Source: JAZQNC01 sp045536155
GTDB lineage: Bacteria > Bacillota > Clostridia > Oscillospirales > CAG-272
Assembly: GCA_045536155.1 (NCBI GenBank)
Contig: JAZSMZ010000073.1
Location: 1 to 21,655 of the forward strand
DNA: 21,655 nucleotides
Direction of reading: 5' to 3'
Shown: in pieces, positions 7,534 through 14,768 of the stretch
Position numbering within the stretch: position 1 is the stretch's first letter
How the letters are laid out: each line of letters opens with the position of its first letter
Made by a program: the position numbers and the translations under genes
Notes under the pieces: model-generated
What the model was told of the DNA's origin: nothing
Databases searched by the model: none
What the model saw: only the letters and a program-made list of their open reading frames with translations

Positions 7534-8400
7534 TCAACGATTTTTTCCAATGAAGAAAATTGCCAATGTGCCGGGGCCCGAGTGAGAGCCGATTACCGTG
7601 CCGGTATTGACTGAAAGCTGAATTTTGTTGCCGTACTGAGCTTCAAGAATGCCGTTGAGGGTATCAACGTCGTTCTGGCAGTCGCCGTGGCAAACGAAGA
7701 TGGTGCAGTCGGAAGGAGAATCGGCAAGCTCGCCGACCTTGTCGGCAAGCGCCTTTATAGCCGCACGGCGGCCTCTTGTCTTTGTAATGTTGATAAGGTG
7801 ACCTTCGTCGTCAACGTGCAAAATGGGTTTAATTCCAAGCGCATTGCCTACGAATGCAACTGCGGGACTTACGCGTCCGCCTCTCTTTAAATAATCGAGG
7901 TCGTCAACGGTGAACCAGTGGCAGAGCTTGAAGCGAAGATCGGTTACAAGCTGCAAAACGTCGTCGATGGTAGCGCCCTCGTTCTTTTTCTGTACAGCAA
8001 AGTAGAGAAGCAGACCCTGACCTGCCGATGCGCAGAGGGTGTCAAACGCGATAAACTTCTGCTCGGGGAATTCTTCCGCAAGGCGTTCGAGTGCCATGCG
8101 TCCCGAATTGAACGTGGTGCTGAGGCCGGAAGAAAATCCGAGGTAAATTATATCGTTTCCTGCTTTCGCATCGTTCAGCACAGCATTGTAAATGGTCTCG
8201 CTGTTGAGCGCGGATGTCTTTGCAATGCCGCCCTTTCTCATTTTGTTGTAAAACTCGGGGTAGGGAATGCTGAAATCGTCGTATATCTTGTCTTCGTCGT
8301 TGAATTTAAAGGTGAGAGGAAGATATTTAACTCCCCAATCGGCAAGAATGTCGGGGGTGATGTCACAAGCTGAATCGGTGTAGATAACGTATTTGTTCAT
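7534..8400 (-). CDS. fakB: DegV family fatty-acid-binding protein (FakB)
   Basis: A 288-residue DegV-fold protein. The start YVIYTDSACDI has the usual DSxxD motif, followed by GIAKTSALN, YLGFSSGLSTTFN (the Ser-containing site that holds the fatty acid carboxylate in characterised FakBs), VDDLDYLKRGGRVS and the end TVIGSHSGPGTLAIFF. By family knowledge it delivers the bound acyl chain to FakA. It lies between a MarR regulator (26 bases upstream) and fakA (24 bases downstream) on the same strand. AAAGG precedes the ATG. Chain-length or saturation preference cannot be read from the sequence. Confidence 0.9.
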   Translation of the reverse strand: MNKYVIYTDSACDITPDILADWGVKYLPLTFKFNDEDKIYDDFSIPYPEFYNKMRKGGIAKTSALNSETIYNAVLNDAKAGNDIIYLGFSSGLSTTFNSGRMALERLAEEFPEQKFIAFDTLCASAGQGLLLYFAVQKKNEGATIDDVLQLVTDLRFKLCHWFTVDDLDYLKRGGRVSPAVAFVGNALGIKPILHVDDEGHLINITKTRGRRAAIKALADKVGELADSPSDCTIFVCHGDCQNDVDTLNGILEAQYGNKIQLSVNTGTVIGSHSGPGTLAIFFIGKNR

Positions 8401-8426
8401 TGTTTAATACCTTTCTTTGTGTAGGC

Positions 8427-8885
8427 TTAGCGCTGAGTTGGGTTTGTTATCTCCATAAGATTGTTTGTCATGATGTCAAGCGCCGAATAAAAAGCACGAA
8501 GATCGTCCTTTGAAATGCGGCGGCGCGCTTTTACTTGAGCGCGAATGCCGGCATGGTAGATTGCTTTGGCAATTTCTATGCCCTTTTCGGTGAGCACAAT
8601 TTTTGCATTGTACTTGTTGTCGGCGCTTCCCGATGCGCGGTAACGGATAATGCTTTTCTTTTCAAGCTCCTTTATCTCGCGTGATACTAAAGAGCGGTTG
8701 ATGCTGTTTATCCGCGCAAGCTCGCTGGCGGTCAGCCCTTCAGGGTGATCGATGAGAGCATATATCCAGAATATATGAACTTCCTTGATGCCAAGCCGCT
8801 CGGCCGTCATCATTTCAAGCTTTTTTAAGCATTTGCTGAGTCGCTCAACCTTGAAAACAAATTCGCTGAATCTGTCCTTCGGCAT
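8427..8885 (-). CDS. MarR family transcriptional regulator, first gene of the fakB-fakA operon
   Basis: A 152-residue MarR-type winged-helix protein. EGLTASELARINSINRSLVS is the helix-turn-helix and RYRASGSADNKYNAKIVLTE the wing, flanked by dimerisation helices at both ends. The ATG at 8885 is chosen because AAGGAGGG lies 5 bases upstream; the frame is open further upstream, but that would run through the promoter. It heads an operon with fakB and fakA, so a role like that of FabT, a MarR-family repressor of fatty acid genes in streptococci, is a reasonable inference. The ligand could be an acyl derivative. Autoregulation is suggested by the long dyad around its promoter. Confidence 0.85.
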   Translation of the reverse strand: MPKDRFSEFVFKVERLSKCLKKLEMMTAERLGIKEVHIFWIYALIDHPEGLTASELARINSINRSLVSREIKELEKKSIIRYRASGSADNKYNAKIVLTEKGIEIAKAIYHAGIRAQVKARRRISKDDLRAFYSALDIMTNNLMEITNPTQR

Positions 8886-8899
8886 ATATACCCTCCTTA

Positions 8900-8954
8900 T
8901 TGTTGACTGGTAAACTTCTTTGATTATACCACGATGACGTTTACTTGTCAACAA
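8900..8954 (-). promoter_or_regulatory. Consensus promoter embedded in a 16-bp inverted repeat (probable MarR operator)
   Basis: On the minus strand TTGACA (8946-8951), exactly 17 bases, then TATAAT (8923-8928): a perfect sigma-A promoter. The arms GTTTACTTGTCAACAA (8939-8954) and TTGTTGACTGGTAAAC (8900-8915) are reverse complements at 14 of 16 positions. One arm covers the -35; the other begins at the predicted transcription start (about 8916), so a bound dimer pair would block polymerase. That the MarR protein binds here is inferred from position. Confidence 0.75.
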
Positions 8955-9045
8955 TGTTTTATTAATCAAATGTAAATTATGGTTTTTAGGGAAGAGAAGG
9001 GCCAAATTCATTTGTGAAATAATTGTAACATATCAATTTTGCAGC

Positions 9046-9097
9046 TTGACAAATTGGTCTACATGATGTAGAATGAAAACGGTCTACAGCATGTAGA
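9046..9097 (+). promoter_or_regulatory. Promoter with two perfect palindromic BlaI-type operators
   Basis: TTGACA (9046-9051), 17-base spacer, TAGAAT (9069-9074). TCTACATGATGTAGA (9058-9072) overlaps the -10 and TCTACAGCATGTAGA (9083-9097) lies just after the start site. Both are perfect dyads with the TACA-N3-TGTA core resembling known BlaI/MecI operators. The bases between 8955 and 9045, separating this from the divergent marR promoter, show nothing else recognisable. Confidence 0.85.
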
Positions 9098-9114
9098 ATG
9101 GAGGAAAAAATATC

Positions 9115-9477
9115 ATGAATGACTATCAGATGGGTGTAATAGAATCTCGCTTTGCTGATATTATATGGCAAAACGAGCCGATTTCCTCGACCGAGCTTGC
9201 AAAAAAGAGCGAAGAAGAGCTCGGCTGGAAAAAGTCGACCACGTATACCGTGCTCAAACGGCTTTGCGAAAAGGGGATTTTTCAAAATAACAGCGGCAAG
9301 GTCAGCTCTGTCATCTCAAAGAGCGATTTTTACTCCATACAGAGCGAAAAATTCGTAGAAGAGACCTTTAACGGCTCTTTGCCAGCCTTCCTTGCCGCTT
9401 TTACGGCCAGAAAAAACCTCACCGAGCAGGAAGTGGAGCAGCTTCGGCGGCTTGTTCGCGAATATGAGGAGGGATAA
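9115..9477 (+). CDS. BlaI/MecI/CopY family transcriptional repressor
   Basis: A 120-residue winged-helix repressor. ESRFADIIWQNEPISSTELAK and GWKKSTTYTVLKRLCEKGIF form the helix-turn-helix with the STxYTxLKRL recognition pattern; the C-terminal half (FVEETFNGSLPAFLAAF...LTEQEVEQLRRLV) is the dimerisation region that contains the protease-sensitive site in BlaI. GGAGG lies 10 bases before the ATG. It is followed after two bases by an M56 membrane protease, the standard repressor-sensor pair, and preceded by two matching operators, so autorepression is very likely. No beta-lactamase gene is nearby, so the regulated response is not obviously antibiotic resistance. Confidence 0.92.
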   Translation: MNDYQMGVIESRFADIIWQNEPISSTELAKKSEEELGWKKSTTYTVLKRLCEKGIFQNNSGKVSSVISKSDFYSIQSEKFVEETFNGSLPAFLAAFTARKNLTEQEVEQLRRLVREYEEG

Positions 9478-9479
9478 GC

Positions 9480-11768
9480 TTGGAAAATTTGTTTTTGCAT
9501 TTATTCAACATGAGCATAACGGCCTCGTGGATAGTCCTTGCCGTTGTAGCAATTCGTTTTCTCTTCAAAAATGCGCCCAAATGGTTAAGGGTCGTTTTGT
9601 GGGGCTTTGTCGGAGTTCGTCTGATATTGCCTTTTTCCTTTGAGAGCGTTTTAAGTCTTATCCCGAGCGCCGAAACTGTTCCGCCCGATATCGTATACGC
9701 GCAAGTTCCCAAGATACACAGCGGAGTGTCATTTATCAATTCTGCGGTAAATCCTGCACTATCCGAATCTCTCGCGCCCAATATGGGAGACTCGATAAAC
9801 CCGATACAACTCGTGCTTTTCGTTGCATCATTTGTGTGGATCTTAGGCCTTGTACTCATGCTGATCTATACCGCAGTAAGTTATATAAGGATCAGACTCA
9901 GAGTAAAAGAGGCAGTCAGACTTGAAAGCAATATCTACGTATGCGATCGCGTGGACACTCCCTTTATTTTAGGCGTAATACGCCCGAGAATTTATCTTTC
10001 CTCATCCATGGGTGAGAGTGATCGGCAGTACGTTATCGCGCATGAAAAAGCGCATATCAGACGTTTTGATCATGTTATCAAGCCGCTTGCCTTCCTTTTG
10101 CTGTCGGTCTATTGGTTCAATCCGCTTTTCTGGATCGCGTATGTGCTTCTTTGCCGCGATATTGAGCTTGCCTGCGATGAGAGGGTGATCTCCGACATGG
10201 GCGCCGACATAAAAAAGCCCTATTCCGATGCCCTTATAAATTGCAGTCTGCCTCGCAGATCGATTGCCGCCTGCCCGCTCGCATTCGGAGAAGTAGGAGT
10301 CAAAGAGAGGGTAAAGTCGGTGCTTAATTATAAAAAGCCGGCATTTTGGGTGATAATCGCCGCTGTTGTCGTTTCAATCGTGGCGGCCGTCTGCCTGCTT
10401 ACAGATCCGCTTCCCGATCGTGAATTTGAAATGCTCGATGTAAAACTGACAAACGTCGGGGATTTGAATGTTGAATATATTGTCGATAAAATAAAGGATA
10501 TTGAACGGATCGATGGTCATATTTACGTGAATGAGAACGGTGATTTGAATTCGGTGAGATTTGACAGCAATTTCGACTTTGCTGCCGTGCCGATGATAAG
10601 ATATTTCTTTTACCAAGGCAATGATACTTACGAGGCTCGAGTGGTCTTTGATCATGGAAACGGCGGATTTTATCTGACCGATCTCGCCAAAACAGAAGAC
10701 CAGCAAACAATGTATTTGCTGTATCATTATCTGCTGGCAATAAAATATTTGCCACAAGAGGAAATACAGGGCTTATGCAATGCCGACCACTATACATTAA
10801 AGGTGGTTCATGGAGGTAAGCCCGATAACTATTCGAAAGTGATTACCTACTCGCAAGATGGGATAGTTGAGATTGACGGCTGGTATGTTCATTTGCTGTT
10901 GACTCCGAACTATGGATGGGGAGGCACAGACGCTTACTCGGGAGAGCCGGTTCATCTTTTCTTTGATGATTCATCCGATGAAAAAGTATACGGAGTAAAA
11001 AAATTGAAAGATGACAGCGTTATATCGTTGCTCCATGAAAAATATCCGCAGTATTTCGGACTTGATACATCAAACGGCCTTGACGTGATTGTCTGGCAGA
11101 TGGCCGAAAATAACTATAATTTCGGACTGCTGCCGCATACAGATGAAGAGCGATATTGGCTGTCAGATGAGCTTACAGAGCTTAAAAGTGTACGGTTTGA
11201 CGATATGCGAGCGATAATAGAGTCATACGATATCCCGAGAGAAAAGATATATATCGTGCCGTGGCAGAATCCGTTATCAAGCTATCTTGGCGAATATTCG
11301 ATAATAATGGATGGTGAGGATATCGATCAGAAGCGACAGGATTATATTTCGCTGATCGAAAAAATGCTCTTCGGATATACAGACACCGAAGGCGGAGTGG
11401 TAAAATATGAAAACGACGTTTTTTACTACCCGATATACGACACCGTGACCTTCGACGTGGATGGCGACGGCCGCGATGAGCATTGCACCTTGGGATACGG
11501 CCGCACCTCGGGAATTTTCACCTTTACCTTCACGGCAAGGGAGGTAGGCGAACAAGAGCCTGAATACGATTCCACCTTTTACTCCTCATGGTACGATCTT
11601 TCATTTGAAAAATGCGAGGACGGAGTCATACGCGTAAAGGGTGTCGATCAGCAAAACCCGCCCAAGACGCATCTCTTTGATATATCGTTTATTGACGGCA
11701 ACGTTGCTTTGACCGAAAACGGCAAGCACATAGGCGAGATAATGATGTATACCGAGATAATCGAATAA
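9480..11768 (+). CDS. M56 family (BlaR1-like) membrane metalloprotease with unrecognised extracytoplasmic domain
   Basis: A 762-residue protein. The N-terminal about 290 residues are a BlaR1/MecR1-type M56 domain: transmembrane segments near residues 10-30, 35-55 and 105-135, the zinc motif HEKAH (188-192), then a hydrophobic stretch with FNPLFW and ELACDE (229-234). Another transmembrane helix (KKPAFWVIIAAVVVSIVAAV) leads to about 450 extracytoplasmic residues that I do not recognise; there is no visible penicillin-binding sensor signature. A DVDGDGRDEH segment near residue 660 looks like a Ca-binding or FG-GAP-type loop. Translation starts at TTG 9480 with GAGGAGGG six bases upstream, overlapping the end of the repressor gene. 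By family logic it senses an external signal and triggers cleavage of the repressor. Confidence 0.88.
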   Translation: MENLFLHLFNMSITASWIVLAVVAIRFLFKNAPKWLRVVLWGFVGVRLILPFSFESVLSLIPSAETVPPDIVYAQVPKIHSGVSFINSAVNPALSESLAPNMGDSINPIQLVLFVASFVWILGLVLMLIYTAVSYIRIRLRVKEAVRLESNIYVCDRVDTPFILGVIRPRIYLSSSMGESDRQYVIAHEKAHIRRFDHVIKPLAFLLLSVYWFNPLFWIAYVLLCRDIELACDERVISDMGADIKKPYSDALINCSLPRRSIAACPLAFGEVGVKERVKSVLNYKKPAFWVIIAAVVVSIVAAVCLLTDPLPDREFEMLDVKLTNVGDLNVEYIVDKIKDIERIDGHIYVNENGDLNSVRFDSNFDFAAVPMIRYFFYQGNDTYEARVVFDHGNGGFYLTDLAKTEDQQTMYLLYHYLLAIKYLPQEEIQGLCNADHYTLKVVHGGKPDNYSKVITYSQDGIVEIDGWYVHLLLTPNYGWGGTDAYSGEPVHLFFDDSSDEKVYGVKKLKDDSVISLLHEKYPQYFGLDTSNGLDVIVWQMAENNYNFGLLPHTDEERYWLSDELTELKSVRFDDMRAIIESYDIPREKIYIVPWQNPLSSYLGEYSIIMDGEDIDQKRQDYISLIEKMLFGYTDTEGGVVKYENDVFYYPIYDTVTFDVDGDGRDEHCTLGYGRTSGIFTFTFTAREVGEQEPEYDSTFYSSWYDLSFEKCEDGVIRVKGVDQQNPPKTHLFDISFIDGNVALTENGKHIGEIMMYTEIIE

Positions 11769-11771
11769 AAA

Positions 11772-11810
11772 AACACCCAACGGACGATTTGCCCGTTGGG
11801 TGTTTTTTTA
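11772..11810. terminator. Bidirectional terminator between the M56 protease gene and ktrA
   Basis: A perfect 12-bp stem (AACACCCAACGG/CCGTTGGGTGTT) with a 9-base loop and T-runs on both strands lies between two convergent genes. Confidence 0.92.
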
Positions 11811-11814
11811 ACAT

Positions 11815-12465
11815 TCACTTAAGCTTTGCCAGGCTGTTCACATCTGCAATAACTATCAGCGCAGTATTTGCATCAAGCACAAGCTCCGGATTGATATTGA
11901 CGTTTACTTTTCCGTCTTTTTTAATTGCTACAATGTTTAAACCGTATTTTTTGCGAAGGTTCAGTTCAATCAAATTTTTGCCCAGCCACTCGTTTTTAAC
12001 CTCAATTTCAACAATCGAGACGTCTTTGGATATTGAGATCATATCTATAAAGCCCGAGCTCAAAAGGTTTTTGGCAAGTCGGATACCCGACTCGTTTTCG
12101 GGGAAAACCACCTTGTCCGCGCCGATACGGAGAAGGATCTTTTGCTGCATTTCATTGGCGCATTTTGCAATAACCGTTTTTACGCCTGCCTCTTTGCAAA
12201 GCGTTACTGCCATTACGCTCGCTTCCAGATTTCCGGCCATGCATACAATAACCGTGTCGATGTTTTCGATGCCAAGACGGGAGATTACTTCAATATCGGT
12301 AACGTCGGCACATTTGCAAACGGGAAGGAATGCGGCTGCATCGTTAACGATCTTCTGATTGCCGTCAACGGCTATAACCTCTTTGCCGTTTTCAACCAGC
12401 TCGCGTGCAACTGCGATGCCGTATCTGCCGAGTCCGAATACCGCATAAGTGTTTTTAGCTTTCAT
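11815..12465 (-). CDS. ktrA: Ktr/Trk potassium uptake regulatory subunit (TrkA-N/TrkA-C)
   Basis: A 216-residue cytoplasmic RCK protein. Residues about 6-125 are the Rossmann nucleotide-binding domain with VFGLGRYG (GxGxxG) and the acidic strand end VIAVDG; residues about 135-214 are the RCK-C domain (VSIVEIEVKNEWLGKNLIEL...). In the known system the ring of RCK subunits gates the KtrB channel in response to ATP/ADP, and the RCK-C domain can bind cyclic-di-AMP. It starts 12 bases after ktrB with GGAGATAAT before the ATG, so the two are co-transcribed. The convergent terminator at 11772-11810 ends the unit. Confidence 0.93.
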   Translation of the reverse strand: MKAKNTYAVFGLGRYGIAVARELVENGKEVIAVDGNQKIVNDAAAFLPVCKCADVTDIEVISRLGIENIDTVIVCMAGNLEASVMAVTLCKEAGVKTVIAKCANEMQQKILLRIGADKVVFPENESGIRLAKNLLSSGFIDMISISKDVSIVEIEVKNEWLGKNLIELNLRKKYGLNIVAIKKDGKVNVNINPELVLDANTALIVIADVNSLAKLK

Positions 12466-12477
12466 ATATTATCTCCT

Positions 12478-13839
12478 TTATCCTATACTGATTTCCTCTG
12501 TCGGTTCCGAAATAACGTTCTGACTCTCGTTTTTGCTGCCGAGAGCAACTGCCAGAGATATCGGGCCGACTCTTCCAAAATACATATTTACAATAATTAT
12601 AATTTTTCCGATAGTATTTAAGCTCGATGTCAGATTTCTTGAAAGTCCGACCGTTGCGGTAGCGCTTACCGTCTCGTAAACTATGTCGATAGCAGATGCA
12701 TCTAAAGTCGACATCAGCAATACCGTGGACAGTGTGCAAATGGTAAAGAACGTGATAATGACCGCGATCGCCTTTTTTATGGATCCATCAGAAATGCGTC
12801 GCCCGAACAATGTGGCGCTGTTTTTGTTTTTTACGGTTGCAAGTGCGCAGCAGATCAACACAGCGATCGTGACTGTTTTAATGCCTCCGGCAGTGCCTAC
12901 GGGAGAGCCTCCGATAATCATCAGTATAAGGGAAACAACGGCGGAGGCGTTTGTGAGATTTTCTTGCGGGACAGAAGCAAAGCCTGCGGTCCTCGTCGTT
13001 ACAGATTGGAAAAGGGACACTTGTATTTTGTCAAACAGCGGCATGTTTTTGACAGTTAAAGGGTTTGAATATTCAAAAATGAATATCAGGGCAGCGCCGA
13101 CGAAAATAAGGATAAGAGTGACGGCGATCGCTATTTTGCTGTGCAGAGTAAGATGCCTGAATATCTTTTTGCTCTTCTTGCTTTTCGTTTTGATTACTCG
13201 GATAACGTCCCACCAGACGATGTAACCGAGACCTCCCAAAACGATCAGTGCGGCTGTAACTGCATTTACAATAGGATTAGTTGCATAGCTGCAAAGACTG
13301 TTATCGGATATTATATCAATTCCCGCATTGCAAAAGGCCGAAATTGAGGTGAAAACGGATATCCAGATTCCGCGTGGACCGAACTCGGGAACGAAGACAA
13401 GCATGTACAGTATCGCCCCGACACCCTCGACTATCAGCGTACCGAACAATACGTTTCTGACGAATTTTGCAAGTCCCGCCATGGTGTTGAGGTTGAATGC
13501 ATCCTGAATAAGCAACCTGTCGACAAGTCCCATTTTCTTATTAATGAGAATCATAATGCCCGACATGATCGTTATAATTCCCAGACCGCCGATCTGAATG
13601 AGAATCAGTATGACGATCTGACCGAATACGCTCCAAGTTGAAGCGACGGGAAGAGTTACAAGACCGGTAACACATGTCGATGTGGTCGCAGTAAACAAGG
13701 CATCAAGATACGGAACGGGTGTACCGCCGGCAGAGCTGATCGGCAGCGACAAAAGAATGCTTCCGATAATTATCGTAGCCAAAAAACTCAGCAAAATGAT
13801 CTGCGTTGTCGACAGGGCAAATTTTCTTTTTTTAATCAT
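12478..13839 (-). CDS. ktrB: Ktr/Trk potassium channel-like membrane subunit (TrkH/KtrB family)
   Basis: A 453-residue polytopic membrane protein with four membrane-pore-membrane repeats. The four selectivity-loop sequences are visible in order: TSTCVTGLV, FCNAGID, TTRTAGFAS and TATVGLSRN, each containing the expected Gly. Length matches KtrB/TrkH of Firmicutes. It works with the RCK protein encoded immediately downstream to import potassium (possibly with sodium). Its own consensus promoter lies at 13913-13941 with a short structured leader. The order ktrB-ktrA is reversed from Bacillus ktrAB but common elsewhere. Confidence 0.93.
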   Translation of the reverse strand: MIKKRKFALSTTQIILLSFLATIIIGSILLSLPISSAGGTPVPYLDALFTATTSTCVTGLVTLPVASTWSVFGQIVILILIQIGGLGIITIMSGIMILINKKMGLVDRLLIQDAFNLNTMAGLAKFVRNVLFGTLIVEGVGAILYMLVFVPEFGPRGIWISVFTSISAFCNAGIDIISDNSLCSYATNPIVNAVTAALIVLGGLGYIVWWDVIRVIKTKSKKSKKIFRHLTLHSKIAIAVTLILIFVGAALIFIFEYSNPLTVKNMPLFDKIQVSLFQSVTTRTAGFASVPQENLTNASAVVSLILMIIGGSPVGTAGGIKTVTIAVLICCALATVKNKNSATLFGRRISDGSIKKAIAVIITFFTICTLSTVLLMSTLDASAIDIVYETVSATATVGLSRNLTSSLNTIGKIIIIVNMYFGRVGPISLAVALGSKNESQNVISEPTEEISIG

Positions 13840-13863
13840 AAAAAATCCTTGTTATTCAAACAA

Positions 13864-13898
13864 AAGGGAACAGTGCGCACTGTGACAGATATTCCCTT
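13864..13898 (-). other. Structured 5' leader of ktrB
   Basis: A perfect 14-bp palindrome ACAGTGCGCACTGT (13870-13883) lies inside a longer stem whose ends AAGGGAA and TTCCCTT pair. It sits between the predicted start site (about 13906) and the ktrB start, in a leader of about 65 bases. This is too short for a known cyclic-di-AMP (ydaO) riboswitch. It may be an operator or a translation-control hairpin. Confidence 0.45.
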
Positions 13899-13912
13899 GC
13901 TATATATAAATA

Positions 13913-13941
13913 ATTGTACCATTTCATGATTTTTTTGTCAA
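13913..13941 (-). promoter_or_regulatory. Predicted sigma-A promoter of ktrB-ktrA
   Basis: On the minus strand TTGACA (13936-13941), 17-base spacer, TACAAT (13913-13918). Confidence 0.8.
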
Positions 13942-14025
13942 GCATGCCGTTGGGAATAAAATCATGCAAAAAAGGGCTGTCATCCACCACTGTCCCTTCA
14001 AGTCCCGTAATTATTTATAAAAAAA

Positions 14026-14053
14026 TACAGGACATACGAACGTATGTCCTGTA
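14026..14053 (-). terminator. Terminator of the tRNA-Leu transcript
   Basis: A perfect 13-bp hairpin (TACAGGACATACG with its complement and a 2-base centre), followed on the minus strand by a T-rich run, begins four bases after the encoded CCA end. Confidence 0.9.
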
Positions 14054-14057
14054 CTTT

Positions 14058-14142
14058 TGGTGCGGAAAACGGGACTTGAACCCGTACGGTGTGAACCACA
14101 CGCCCCTCAAACGTGCGCGTCTGCCAGTTCCGCCACTTCCGC
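14058..14142 (-). tRNA. tRNA-Leu, anticodon GAG
   Basis: Read on the minus strand, the acceptor GCGGAAG pairs with TTTCCGC, and the 3' CCA is encoded (14058-14060). The D region TGGCGGAACTGGCAGACGC and the 5-bp anticodon stem CACGT/GCGTG surround the loop TTGAGGG with anticodon GAG (14106-14108). A long variable arm typical of leucine tRNAs (GTGGTTCACACC) precedes the T arm ACGGGTTCAAGTCCCGT. It reads CUC/CUU codons. It has a consensus promoter upstream and a terminator directly downstream, so it is a single-gene unit. Confidence 0.96.
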
Positions 14143-14178
14143 ATATTTGTCTGTTGCCTTATCGGCTCAACGTTTGAT

Positions 14179-14207
14179 ATTATAGCATGTAAAATCAGTT
14201 TTGTCAA
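14179..14207 (-). promoter_or_regulatory. Consensus promoter of tRNA-Leu
   Basis: On the minus strand TTGACA (14202-14207), 17-base spacer, TATAAT (14179-14184): a perfect match at both boxes, as expected for a stable RNA gene. Confidence 0.88.
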
Positions 14208-14299
14208 TACGTTTTTCAAAAAAAGTCGAAAAAATATTCCATCTTTTTTGCCGCTATTTTTGTTCAAAAAAACGGCATTTATTTTTAAAAATTCCTCGC

Positions 14300-14329
14300 G
14301 TATTAAAGTCAGACTGTCAGGTGATAATA
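14300..14329 (+). promoter_or_regulatory. Forespore-type (sigma-F/sigma-G-like) promoter of sigG
   Basis: GGTGATAATA (14320-14329) fits the sigma-F/G -10 pattern GGnnAnAnTR at every fixed position; GTATT (14300-14304) is a near match to the GnATR -35 at a 15-base spacing. In Bacillus, sigG is transcribed by sigma-F and sigma-G. There is no obvious sigma-A promoter here. Predicted from consensus only; the start site would leave a leader of about 95 bases. Confidence 0.55.
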
Positions 14330-14429
14330 TAACTGCAATGGAGAAATCTATTATTTGAGAAAATCATATCCGAAAGGTTTGCGGACAAATCGACAGCATT
14401 ATTTATCGATCTGTGCCGTTTTTATAATT

Positions 14430-14735
14430 ATGTTTTACGGAAAAGTTGAAATTTGCGGTATCAACACCGCAAAGCTGACTACTCTCAGCGACGAAGAAAA
14501 GTTCGAGCTTTTAAGGAAAACGAAGGAGGGCGATGCAAAGGCTCGTGAGCGGCTTATTGACGGGAATTTAAAGCTTGTGCTCAGTATCATACAGCGATTT
14601 ATCAGCAGAGGGGAAAACCCCGACGATCTTTTTCAGGTGGGATGCGTGGGACTTATAAAAGCGATAGACAATTTTGATACCACCATTGACGTCAAATTTT
14701 CCACCTATGCCGTGCCGATGACAGATCGAAGGTGA
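14430..14735 (+). pseudogene. sigG: Sporulation sigma factor SigG, 5' part only, interrupted after codon 97
   Basis: An open frame of 101 codons whose first 97 closely follow SigG: FYGKVEICGINTAKL is the sigma-G-specific N terminus, then NLKLVLSIIQRF and DDLFQVGCVGLIKAIDNFD (regions 2.1-2.2), then KFSTYAVPM, which should continue with IIGEIRRYLRDN. Instead four foreign codons (TDRR) and a stop follow. Region 2.4 and regions 3-4 are missing, so this fragment cannot act as a sigma factor. No frameshift or stop occurs before the break, and the promoter is preserved. The break adjoins a serine recombinase gene, so this is probably an insertion junction. Start 14430 is chosen for family length; the frame is open to TTG 14355, and no strong ribosome site is visible. 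The usual neighbours spoIIGA-sigE are absent. It may be reconstituted by excision, or dead. Confidence 0.85.
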
Positions 14736-14744
14736 AAAATCTGC

Positions 14745-14768
14745 GTGGAATATTAAGTGGAATATTAA
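14745..14768. repeat. Tandem 12-bp repeat at the sigG junction
   Basis: GTGGAATATTAA occurs twice head to tail, 25 bases from the sigG breakpoint; the second copy overlaps the recombinase stop codon. It could be a recombinase arm site. Confidence 0.75.

Noticed and set aside
6730..8373. Long plus-strand open frames opposite fakA and fakB
   Set aside because: They are mirror images of clearly recognised minus-strand genes, with no family features of their own.
9419..9859. A 146-codon minus-strand open frame opposite the BlaI/M56 junction
   Set aside because: Antisense shadow of two well-supported genes; no start signals.
10590..10602. A 13-base match (GCCGTGCCGATGA) to the sigG breakpoint region inside the M56 protease gene
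   Set aside because: It lies in an intact reading frame (AAVPMIRY) and the following sequence does not encode the sigG continuation, so it is most likely coincidence from shared codons.
13840..13941. Cyclic-di-AMP (ydaO-type) riboswitch upstream of ktrB
   Set aside because: The leader from the predicted start is only about 65 bases and lacks the expected long conserved fold.
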